Of a stretch of 64,000 bases of DNA, positions 29,954-38,534 are shown piece after piece (within the stretch, counting starts at the first letter, position 1; every line of letters starts with the position of its first letter). Origin of the DNA: Curtobacterium sp. MCSS17_007 (GTDB lineage: Bacteria; Actinomycetota; Actinomycetes; Actinomycetales; Microbacteriaceae). Under the pieces are notes generated by a model. That model saw nothing but the letters and a program-made list of their open reading frames with translations. It was not told the DNA's origin and searched no databases. The DNA is taken from contig NZ_CP126257.1 in the NCBI RefSeq assembly GCF_003234175.2, positions 186,001 to 250,000 on the forward strand, written 5' to 3'. A program made the position numbers and the translations under genes.

Positions 29954-32877
29954 ACGGCACTCCCTTCCGGGGTCGATGCGGCGGCGTTGTCGTGCGGGTC
30001 GTCCTCGGTGGTGTCCTGCACCCGGGCGCGGCTGTCCTCGAGGCGCTGCCGGTCCACCTCGGCACCGAGGCTCCTGAGCACGTCGAGCACGAGCCCGACC
30101 ACCACCAGGTAGACGCCGACGTCGAAGAACGTCGCGGTGACGAACTCGACGTGCCCGAGGACGGGGACCGTCGCCTCGAAGAACTCGGAGTACAGCGCCT
30201 CCTTGCCGAAGAAGAGCGGCACGATCGCGGTGGTGGCAGCGGTCGCGACGCCGAGTCCGAGCAGGCGTCCGGCACGGACGGGAGCTGCGGCGCCGAGTTC
30301 GGCCGGGCCGCCGGCCAGGTAGCGGGCCGCGAGCGCGATGCCCGCGACCAGACCGCCCGCGAACCCGCCGCCCGCAGCGTTGTGCCCGGCGAACAGCAGG
30401 TAGAGCGACAGGACGATCAGCCCGTGGAAGAGCAGTCGGACGACCACGTCGAGCAGGGCCGAACGGCCGGTGGGGATCGACGCGCTCGTCGGCAGCCAGG
30501 CCCGCGGCTCGCCGTCGGGCCGGTGCTTGTCGCCCGCGACGCTCGCCGGCAGGTCGCGGAGGCGGGGGAGCGTGTCCTCGCGGGAGTTGACGAAGATGAG
30601 GCTCGCGACGCCCGTGGCGGCGGCGACGACGACCGTGAGTTCGCCGAGGGTGTCCCAGCCGCGCAGGTCGACGAGCGCCACGTTCACGACGTTGAGCCCG
30701 TGCCCGAAGGACTTCGTCAGGGCCGGGATGTCCGGCCAGATCGGCGCGCTGTTCCGGGCCGACGCGGCGACCACGACCACGATCGCCATCGTGGCACCCG
30801 CGAGCCCGGCGAAGAGCGCCCGCACGACCCGGAAGCGTGACGGGTTGGCCGTTGCGATGCGCGGTGGGAGCCGGCGGAGCACGAGGACGAAGGCGATGAG
30901 GGTGACCGTCTCGACGACGAGCTGGGTGAGCGCGAGGTCGACGGCGCCGTGCAGGACGAAGAGCACGGACATGCCGTACCCGGTGACCCCGACGAGCACC
31001 GCTGCGGCGAACCGGGTCTTCGCGGTGAGCACGGCGACCGCGGCGACGGCCATCACGACGACCACGGGTACCTGGCCCCACGAGTCGGCGAACCGCACGC
31101 GGAACTGCCACGGACCGCCGAGCACGAGGTTCGCGATCGCCCCGGCGACGAACACCGAGAGGATGACGGTCAGGTAGTAGGGGAGCGAACCGCGCTGCAC
31201 CCCGGCGGTCAGCCCGGTCGCCAGGCGGTCGAGGCCGCGCATGGTCTTCCGGTAGGTGCCGGACGCGCTCGGTGAGCCGGCGAGCCGGTGCTGCAGGGCC
31301 TCGACCGGACGGCGCAGCAGGAACAGGGCGACACCGCCGACGAGGGTGATCGCCGACAGCCCGAGCGCCGGCTCGAGTCCGTGCCAGAGCGCCAGGTGCG
31401 GCACCTCGCCCTCGGGCAGCGCCGCCGCGGTCGCAGCGGGCTCGATGCCGTGCGCGACGACCGGGGTGAGCACGCCCAGCGCGAGGCCGGTGACCGCGAG
31501 CACCGACGGCACGACGCCGAGGCCGTGCAGCCCGTGCGCCTCGGTGTCCCGCACGCCGGGCTTCCGGGCGAAGGCGCCCCAGAGGAATCGGAGCGAGTAG
31601 GCCACGGTCAGCAGCGAGCCGACGGTGACACCCACGAGCGCGACCCACGCCCATCCCGCCTGCGGCCCGTGGAGCTCCTCGACGAAGCCGGTGAGCACGG
31701 CCTCCTTCGCGACGAACCCGATGGTCGGGGGGATCCCCGCCATCGACGCCAGGGCGAGGACGCTCACGACGACGAGCCAGGGCATCCGCCGCCCGAGTCC
31801 GCTCAGCTGTCGGAGGTCGCGGGTGCCGGTGGCGTGGTCGATCGCTCCGACGACCAGGAAGAGCGTCGACTTGAAGGTGGCGTGCGCCACGAGGAGGGCC
31901 ACGCCGCCGAGTGCGACGGCCGGGGCGCCCCACCCGGCGGCGAGCACGAGGAAGCCGAGCTGGGCGACGGTGCCGTAGGCGAGCAGCAGCTTGACGTCGG
32001 TCTGCCGGAGCGCGCGGTACCCGCCGATGAGCATGCCGAGCACGCCGAGCACCGTGATCGTCTCGCGCCAGCCGGTCATGAGCGCGAACGCCGGGGCGAG
32101 GCGGGCGACGAGGTAGATGCCCGCCTTCACCATCGCAGCCGCGTGCAGGTAGGCGCTGACCGGGGTCGGCGCCGCCATCGCTGCGGGGAGCCAGAAGTGG
32201 AAGGGGACGATCGCGGACTTCGTCAGCGCGCCGAGCAGGACCAGGACGACCGCGACCGGGACGAGCGGACCCGGTCGGTCCACCAGCTCGGGGGCCCGCG
32301 CGATGATGCCCGACAGGCTCGTGGTGCCCGCGGTGACCGAGAGCGCGACGAGCCCGGCGAGCATCGCCAGGCCGCCGGCGGTCGTGACGACGAGCGCCTG
32401 CATCGCCGCGGCACGGCTGGCCCGCTTCGCCGCGTCCTGCCCGATGAGCAGGTAGGAGAAGACCGTCGTGGCCTCCCACAGGACGAAGAGCACGATGACG
32501 TCGTCCGCGACGACCAGTCCGTACATCGACCCGGCGAAGGCGGTGAGCACACCGGCGAACCGACCGAGACCGGGCTCGTCCGGCTCGAAGTACGACGCGC
32601 AGTAGACGAGCACGAGTGCCCCGACGACGGACACCACGAGGGCGAGCACCCACGACAGGGCGTCCATCCGCAGCGAGACGGCGAGGTCGAGCTGCGGGAT
32701 CCACTGCCACCGGCTCGTCACCCCGCCGTGCAGGGCGGCGTCCGTCTGCACGATCGTCAGCACCGCGGCTGCTCCAGGGACGAGTGCGGCCAGGAAGAAG
32801 ACCCGCCGGCCCATCAGGGGCGTCAGGGCGGGGACGATCAGGGCGACGATCGCGAACGCGACGAGGACGGAGACCAT
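29950..32877 (-). CDS. mrpA: Mrp Na+/H+ antiporter subunit A fused with subunit B
   Basis: A 975-residue protein. The NuoL-like half (about 1-500) has TM helices with the conserved Glu/Lys channel residues (VLWEATTVFSYLLIG, TKSAIVPFHFWLPAAMAAPTPVSAYLHAAAMVKAG). The middle contains the MbeD/MrpA extension, and the last about 150 residues are an MnhB-type domain (LLFHGLIVLSLYLLFAGHNAAGGGFAGGLV). A separate mrpB gene is absent, so A and B are one protein. It leads the six-gene operon; ATG 32877 follows GAGGAGGTG. The complex gives Na+ and alkali tolerance and pH homeostasis. Confidence 0.94.
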   Translation of the reverse strand: MVSVLVAFAIVALIVPALTPLMGRRVFFLAALVPGAAAVLTIVQTDAALHGGVTSRWQWIPQLDLAVSLRMDALSWVLALVVSVVGALVLVYCASYFEPDEPGLGRFAGVLTAFAGSMYGLVVADDVIVLFVLWEATTVFSYLLIGQDAAKRASRAAAMQALVVTTAGGLAMLAGLVALSVTAGTTSLSGIIARAPELVDRPGPLVPVAVVLVLLGALTKSAIVPFHFWLPAAMAAPTPVSAYLHAAAMVKAGIYLVARLAPAFALMTGWRETITVLGVLGMLIGGYRALRQTDVKLLLAYGTVAQLGFLVLAAGWGAPAVALGGVALLVAHATFKSTLFLVVGAIDHATGTRDLRQLSGLGRRMPWLVVVSVLALASMAGIPPTIGFVAKEAVLTGFVEELHGPQAGWAWVALVGVTVGSLLTVAYSLRFLWGAFARKPGVRDTEAHGLHGLGVVPSVLAVTGLALGVLTPVVAHGIEPAATAAALPEGEVPHLALWHGLEPALGLSAITLVGGVALFLLRRPVEALQHRLAGSPSASGTYRKTMRGLDRLATGLTAGVQRGSLPYYLTVILSVFVAGAIANLVLGGPWQFRVRFADSWGQVPVVVVMAVAAVAVLTAKTRFAAAVLVGVTGYGMSVLFVLHGAVDLALTQLVVETVTLIAFVLVLRRLPPRIATANPSRFRVVRALFAGLAGATMAIVVVVAASARNSAPIWPDIPALTKSFGHGLNVVNVALVDLRGWDTLGELTVVVAAATGVASLIFVNSREDTLPRLRDLPASVAGDKHRPDGEPRAWLPTSASIPTGRSALLDVVVRLLFHGLIVLSLYLLFAGHNAAGGGFAGGLVAGIALAARYLAGGPAELGAAAPVRAGRLLGLGVATAATTAIVPLFFGKEALYSEFFEATVPVLGHVEFVTATFFDVGVYLVVVGLVLDVLRSLGAEVDRQRLEDSRARVQDTTEDDPHDNAAASTPEGSAV

Positions 32878-33101
32878 CGGGCACCTCCTCGGGGTCGGGC
32901 TGCAGTCCGGCTCACTGGGCCCTCACAGACTACGGAATGCGAGATGGCAAGTACCTGAGCGGCCGGACAGGTGCCCCGTTCGCAGGCCAGACTCCCTCCA
33001 CTCTGCTCCGCGGTGGCGGGGCGCGTCCGCGGGGCACGGGCGGGCCGCCGACCTGGGATGATCGAGATCGGCGTGCCGCCCCGCGCCGGTGGAGGTGACC
33101 C

Positions 33102-33722
33102 GTGGACGCAGCGCAGGAGATGGTGCTCCAGCTCGTCGGCACGCCGTGGGCCTTCCTCGTGGTCGGCCTCGTGCTGGCTGTCGGCAGCGTCGCGGTGTTC
33201 CTGCCGAGCCAGGCGCTCGTCGTGGCGATCGGCACGCTCCTGGTGGGCGGTGACGGCGGGTTCCTGCCGGTGCTGGTCCTCGTGGTCGCGGCGACGATCG
33301 GCATGGTGCTCGGCGACGTGGCGCTCTGGCACCTGGCGCGGACGGTCGACCTCGGCTCGCGGTCGTGGTTCAGCCGGCCGAAGGTGAGGAAGGCGCGGGA
33401 GTCGATCGACGCCCGGTACCGGAAGGCCCCCGGGCGCATCGCCGTCCTCGGCCGCTTCATCCCGATGGGGCGGCTCACCACCAACCTGGTCGGTGCGGAC
33501 AGCGGCCTCGACCTCCGACGCTTCCTCGTCACCTGCCTCGTCGCCGACGTCGTCTGGGCGGCGTACTGCGTCGGCATCGCCGCGGCCACCGGGAGCTGGA
33601 GCCGTGACCAGCCCTTCCTCGTGACGACGCTCGCGGTCGTGGCGTCGATCCTGCTCGGACTGGCGATCTCCGCGGTCGAGAAGGCCGTGCGGCGGCGGAG
33701 CGAGGCGACCGCGGCGGCCTGA
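33102..33722 (+). CDS. DedA-family membrane protein
   Basis: A 206-residue protein with the SNARE-associated/DedA core: LPSQALVVAIGTLL, then GMVLGDVALWHLARTVD, the PGRIAVLGRFIPMGRLTTNLVGADSGLDLRRFL loop and a last membrane anchor. DedA/UPF0043 proteins flip polyprenyl-phosphate or phospholipid carriers and support membrane potential. The GTG at 33102 is 6 bases after GGAGG. Divergent from the mrp operon. The Arg of GRFIPMGR matches the conserved family Arg. Confidence 0.85.
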   Translation: MDAAQEMVLQLVGTPWAFLVVGLVLAVGSVAVFLPSQALVVAIGTLLVGGDGGFLPVLVLVVAATIGMVLGDVALWHLARTVDLGSRSWFSRPKVRKARESIDARYRKAPGRIAVLGRFIPMGRLTTNLVGADSGLDLRRFLVTCLVADVVWAAYCVGIAAATGSWSRDQPFLVTTLAVVASILLGLAISAVEKAVRRRSEATAAA

Positions 33723-33758
33723 CGCCGTAGCGTGGGCACACCGTTCGAAGGAGCACCC

Positions 33759-34634
33759 GTGCCGAGCATCACCGACCTCGTCCCTGATCCGGCCGCGCTC
33801 GAGCGCATCGCCACGGGCAGCACGTGGGCCGAGGGGCCGTGCTGGATCCCGGCGACGCGATCGCTCCGGTGGTCGGACATCCCGGGCGACCGGATCCTCG
33901 AGTGGCACCAGGAGACCGGTGTGACGACCGTCTACGCGTCGGGCGTCGAGTTCACGAACGGCCGCACGCTGGACCGCGACGGGTCCGTCGTGCAGTGCTC
34001 GCACGGCCGGCGCCGGGTCGAGCGGGACCGGGGCGGCGTCGTCACCACGGTCGTCGACGGCTGGGCGGGCGGCCGGTTGAACTCGCCGAACGACGTCGTG
34101 GTCACACGGGACGGCTCCGTCTGGTTCACCGACCCGGCCTACGGCATCACGCAGCCGCGCGAGGGGCATCCGGGTGTGCGGGAGTACGGCGACCACTGGG
34201 TGTTCCGGTGCGGTCCGGACGGCGAGGACCTGCGCCCCGTCGTCCTCGACGTGGACGAACCGAACGGTCTCGCCTTCTCGCCCGACGAGCGGGTGCTCTA
34301 CGTGGCGAGCTCCTCGACGGCGGAGCCGGTGATCCGCATGTACGACGTCGACGGGGGCCGCGTGAAGAACGGTCGGGTGTTCGCACGCCTCGGACCGGGT
34401 GAGGGCGTGCCGGACGGCATCCGCGTCGACGAGCACGGCGACGTCTGGTCCTCGACGCACCGCGGGGTGACGGTCTTCGCGCCCGACGGCACGCGCATCG
34501 GCGACGTCCCCGTGCCCGAGGTCGTCGCGAACCTCTGCTTCGGCGGCGACGACGGGACCACCCTGTTCGTCACCGCGACGACCTCGGTCCACCGCATCGC
34601 GACCACGACGCGGGACGCCGCTGCCGTATCCTGA
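33759..34634 (+). CDS. SMP-30/gluconolactonase-family protein
   Basis: A 291-residue six-bladed beta-propeller enzyme. Metal-binding residues are visible: Glu in WAEGPCWIP, Asn and Asp in LNSPNDVVVTRDGSVWFTDP, and Asp in GVPDGIRVDEHGDVW. It probably hydrolyses a sugar or other lactone with one divalent cation, in sugar-acid breakdown. The GTG at 33759 is 5 bases after GAAGGAG; an upstream in-frame start at 33732 is not preceded by a ribosome site. No signal peptide. rlmC begins 7 bases downstream, so the two are co-transcribed. Confidence 0.87.
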   Translation: MPSITDLVPDPAALERIATGSTWAEGPCWIPATRSLRWSDIPGDRILEWHQETGVTTVYASGVEFTNGRTLDRDGSVVQCSHGRRRVERDRGGVVTTVVDGWAGGRLNSPNDVVVTRDGSVWFTDPAYGITQPREGHPGVREYGDHWVFRCGPDGEDLRPVVLDVDEPNGLAFSPDERVLYVASSSTAEPVIRMYDVDGGRVKNGRVFARLGPGEGVPDGIRVDEHGDVWSSTHRGVTVFAPDGTRIGDVPVPEVVANLCFGGDDGTTLFVTATTSVHRIATTTRDAAAVS

Positions 34635-34641
34635 CCCGGCC

Positions 34642-35793
34642 ATGCAGTGCGACTACTTCGACCGCGGGGTGTGCCGTTCCTGCACGCTCATGGGTCAGCC
34701 CTACGCCGACCAGGTGCTCGACAAGGAGATCCGCACCCGCGAGCTCCTGCACGACGCGGTCGAGGCGGTGGGCGGCCCCGGAGCGGTCGAGTGGCTGCCC
34801 GCGATCACCAGCCCCGAGTCCGGGTACCGGAACAAGGCGAAGATGGTCGTCGGTGGGACGGTGCAGCGGCCGACCGTCGGCATACTCGATCACCGGCAGC
34901 GCGGCGTCGACCTCCGGCACTGCGGCATCTGCACGCCGGGCATCCAGCGCGCGCTCCCGGTGCTGGCGGACTTCGTCGCCGACACCGGGCTCATCCCGTA
35001 CGACGTCGCGAACCGCCGGGGCGAGCTGAAGTTCGTGCTCGTCACCGAGTCGCCCGACGGCGAGCTCATGGTGCGGTTCGTCCTGCGTTCCGAGGGGCAG
35101 CTGCCCCGGTTGCGGGAGCACCTCGGTGCCCTGCGTCGCGTGCTGCCCGAGGTCGTCGTCGTGACCGCGAACCTCCTGCCCGAGCACAAGGCCGTCACCG
35201 AGGGGGACCGCGAGGTCGTGCTCACCGAGCAGGAGACCCTGCCGATGCGCTTCGGCCGGGTCACGATGCACCTGCGCCCGCAGAGCTTCTTCCAGACGAA
35301 CACCGCCGTCGCCGCCCAGCTCTACGACCAGGCGTCGACGTGGATCGACGAGGTCGCGCCCGCGTCGATGTGGGACCTGTACTGCGGCGTCGGCGGGTTC
35401 GCCCTGCACGCCGCCCGCCCCGGCCGCGCCGTCACCGGGATCGAGACGAGCCGCGAGGCCATCCGGTCCGCGAAGCAGTCCGCGCGTGAGGCCGGGCTGT
35501 CCGACCTCCGGTTCGCCGCGGACGACGCGACGGAGCACGCGCTCCGCACCCGCCCCGGGGCGTTGCCGGAGCTCGTGCTCGTGAACCCGCCGCGTCGGGG
35601 CATCGGCGAGGCGCTCGCGACGTGGCTCGAGGACTCGCCGATCGAGCACGTCGTCTACTCCAGCTGCAACCCGGTCACCCTCGCGAAGGACCTCGCGCGC
35701 ATGCCGTCACTCCGCCTCCGGCGCGCGCGGCTGCTCGACATGTTCCCGCAGACCGGGCACCTCGAGGTCGTGACGCTGCTGTCCAGGCACTGA
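34642..35793 (+). CDS. rlmC: 23S rRNA (uracil-5-)-methyltransferase RlmC
   Basis: A 383-residue SAM-dependent RNA methyltransferase of the RumA/RumB/TrmA family; lack of an N-terminal TRAM domain points to RlmC, which makes m5U747 in E. coli 23S rRNA. Four cysteines for a [4Fe-4S] cluster: Cys3, Cys11, Cys14 and Cys94. The SAM loop is DLYCGVGGFALH at 245-256, with NPPRRGI at 315-321, catalytic Cys342 in YSSCNP, and general-base Glu375 in FPQTGHLEVV. It starts at the ATG 34642. Confidence 0.92.
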   Translation: MQCDYFDRGVCRSCTLMGQPYADQVLDKEIRTRELLHDAVEAVGGPGAVEWLPAITSPESGYRNKAKMVVGGTVQRPTVGILDHRQRGVDLRHCGICTPGIQRALPVLADFVADTGLIPYDVANRRGELKFVLVTESPDGELMVRFVLRSEGQLPRLREHLGALRRVLPEVVVVTANLLPEHKAVTEGDREVVLTEQETLPMRFGRVTMHLRPQSFFQTNTAVAAQLYDQASTWIDEVAPASMWDLYCGVGGFALHAARPGRAVTGIETSREAIRSAKQSAREAGLSDLRFAADDATEHALRTRPGALPELVLVNPPRRGIGEALATWLEDSPIEHVVYSSCNPVTLAKDLARMPSLRLRRARLLDMFPQTGHLEVVTLLSRH

Positions 35794-35815
35794 TCAGGAG
35801 GCGACCAGGGGACGG

Positions 35816-35853
35816 ACGGGAGGCTGTCGAGCAGCCCGCCCCGCGCCTCCCGT
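35816..35853 (+). terminator. Hairpin after rlmC
   Basis: ACGGGAGGC pairs with GCCTCCCGT, 9 bp with a 20-base loop, 22 bases after the stop. A short-armed member of the recurring family. The 348 bases between rlmC and rpf hold this hairpin, the rpf promoter and a structured leader; I see no gene there. Confidence 0.5.
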
Positions 35854-35855
35854 GA

Positions 35856-36818
<963 letters not shown>

Positions 36819-36834
36819 TCGAGCTCCCGATCGA

Positions 36835-36872
36835 CACGAGACCCCCGTGGCACGCGCCGCGGGGGTCTCGTG
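36835..36872 (+). terminator. Terminator after rpf
   Basis: A 13-bp perfect stem CACGAGACCCCCG/CGGGGGTCTCGTG with a 12-base loop, 16 bases after the stop. It also lies downstream of the convergent LCP gene. Confidence 0.75.
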
Positions 36873-36925
36873 CGTCCGCACGGTGCCGGGGCACCTCGGC
36901 GCATGGGTTCCGTGGCCCCGGGAGT

Positions 36926-37984
36926 TCAGGGGCGTGGGCGCGCCTCGACCCAGTGCTGGAGGTCGTCGGACCGGAGCGCTTGGGACAGGGACTGCCGGTC
37001 GCGCTCGTCGAGGAGGACGACGGACTGCCCGTCGGGCGACGTCCCCCCGCCCGCGGTCGGCATCGTGGCCGTGACGAGGTCGTCGGGTCGGAGGTCGCGC
37101 AACGACCAGCCGAGACGGGCGATGGCCGCGGCGTCCAGGCCGGGGTCGACCGCCAGGTGTCGACTCGTCGCGGCCACGAACTCCTGCAGGCGCCCCGGGT
37201 CGGTCAGTGTGCCGCGCGAGAGGGCCTGCTCGAAGACCCCGCGCAGGAACGCCTGCTGGTTGCGCACCCGGGTGTGGTCGGCGTCCGCGAAGGAGTACCG
37301 CTCGCGTACGAACGCCAGTGCCTGCTCGCCGTCGAGGTGGTTCGGGCCCCGGCTGAAGTGGTGCCCGCGAGAGGTGAAGTCCTCGGTCGACTGCACCGTC
37401 ACCCCGCCGAGTGCGTCGGTCATGTCGGCGAACCCGGCGAGGTCGATCTCCGCGACGTGGTCGATGCGCACGTCGAGGAGCCGCTCGACGGTCTGCACGG
37501 TGAGGGGGATGCCGCCCCACGCGTACGCGGCGTTGATCTTCGCGGTGCCGTGCCCCGGCACCTCGACCCACGAGTCGCGGAGGATCGACACGAGGTAGAC
37601 GTGTCGACGGTCGGCCGGGACGTGCGCGAGCACGAGGGTGTCCGAGCGGCCGCCCGCGGTGTGGTCGTCGACGAGGTCGCTCCCGGCGCGGGAGTCCGAG
37701 CCCACGAGCAGGATGTTCTCCGCCGACCCGGATGCGGCCGGGCGGTCCCCGGCCGGGAACGCGTCGGCGATGACGTCGGTACCGCTGTCGAAGCTCCGTG
37801 CCAGTCCGCCGACGAACACCGCGACGACGACGGCGATCACGGTCGCGCTGGCGACCAGGGCGGTGAGGGCCGCCGCCAGGGCGACGAGGAGCGGGCGCTT
37901 CTCCCGGGGGTCACGGCGACGTTCGGCCTGCTGGTTCTCGGCCGCTGCTGCTGCCGCGGCTCGGGCGGCGCGACGCTCGGACAC
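36926..37984 (-). CDS. LytR-CpsA-Psr (LCP) family protein, copy 1
   Basis: A 352-residue membrane protein: Ala/Arg-rich cytoplasmic N-terminus, one membrane segment at about 32-60, then an extracellular LCP domain starting ENILLVGSDSRAG, with SDTLVLAHV, VSILRDSWVEVPGHGTAKINAAYAWGG and the late HLDGEQALAFVRERYSF. The Asp and Arg residues that bind the polyprenyl diphosphate are kept. LCP proteins transfer glycopolymers from lipid carrier to peptidoglycan. It lacks the C-terminal LytR_C domain present in the second LCP protein at 41540. GTG start at 37984; single gene. Confidence 0.9.
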   Translation of the reverse strand: MSERRAARAAAAAAAENQQAERRRDPREKRPLLVALAAALTALVASATVIAVVVAVFVGGLARSFDSGTDVIADAFPAGDRPAASGSAENILLVGSDSRAGSDLVDDHTAGGRSDTLVLAHVPADRRHVYLVSILRDSWVEVPGHGTAKINAAYAWGGIPLTVQTVERLLDVRIDHVAEIDLAGFADMTDALGGVTVQSTEDFTSRGHHFSRGPNHLDGEQALAFVRERYSFADADHTRVRNQQAFLRGVFEQALSRGTLTDPGRLQEFVAATSRHLAVDPGLDAAAIARLGWSLRDLRPDDLVTATMPTAGGGTSPDGQSVVLLDERDRQSLSQALRSDDLQHWVEARPRP

Positions 37985-38052
37985 GGGGACTCCTTCGGGT
38001 CGGGTCGGCCCTGCGCCGACCTCGGGAGTCTACCGCATGTGGTATTCCAGTA

Positions 38053-38451
38053 TCAGCGCCCGTGGAGGACTGCTGTCAGTCGCCTCCGGAGCTCGTCGTC
38101 CTCGGGGAGGACCTCGCGCTCGATGTGCCGGGCGGTCTCCCACGCCCGTCGCCCTGCGTCGGTGACCGTCACCACGCGGCGACGGCGGTCCTCCGGGTGG
38201 GCCGTGCGCTCCACCAGTCCGTCGCGCTCGGCGCGCTCGAGCGTGCGTGACATCGTCTGGGGCTGTACGTGTGCCGTCCGGGCGAGGGTGTCCGCGCCCG
38301 TCGGTCCGGTCCGGAGCAGGATGTCGATCGCGATGAGCGCGGCGTGCGTCAGGCCGATCGCCCGGAGTCGCTCGTCCCACTCGCGTTCGACGGCCCGGGC
38401 GGCGGCGGAGAGCAGGCGTCCGAGCGGCCACTGCTCGGCGGGTTCGTGCAT
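38053..38451 (-). CDS. MarR-family regulator divergent from an MMPL exporter
   Basis: A 132-residue winged-helix protein: LTHAALIAIDILL, then ADTLARTAHVQPQTMSRTLERAERDGLVERT and wing HPEDRRRRVVTVTDAGRRAW. ATG 38451. The 83-base gap to the MMPL gene contains a perfect 12-base palindrome, so it very probably represses the pump and itself until a drug or metabolite binds. Confidence 0.88.
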   Translation of the reverse strand: MHEPAEQWPLGRLLSAAARAVEREWDERLRAIGLTHAALIAIDILLRTGPTGADTLARTAHVQPQTMSRTLERAERDGLVERTAHPEDRRRRVVTVTDAGRRAWETARHIEREVLPEDDELRRRLTAVLHGR

Positions 38452-38500
38452 GGTGGGATCCTACGGGCGGCCGTGGAGGCCTCCCTCCTCGCCGAGATAG

Positions 38501-38512
38501 TCAGCATGCTGA
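38501..38512. promoter_or_regulatory. Candidate MarR operator TCAGCATGCTGA
   Basis: A perfect 12-base palindrome inside the 83-base divergent gap between marR-type gene and MMPL gene, 22 bases before the pump start and within reach of both promoters. Confidence 0.65.
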
Positions 38513-38534
38513 TCATCGGTGTACGCTCACCGAC

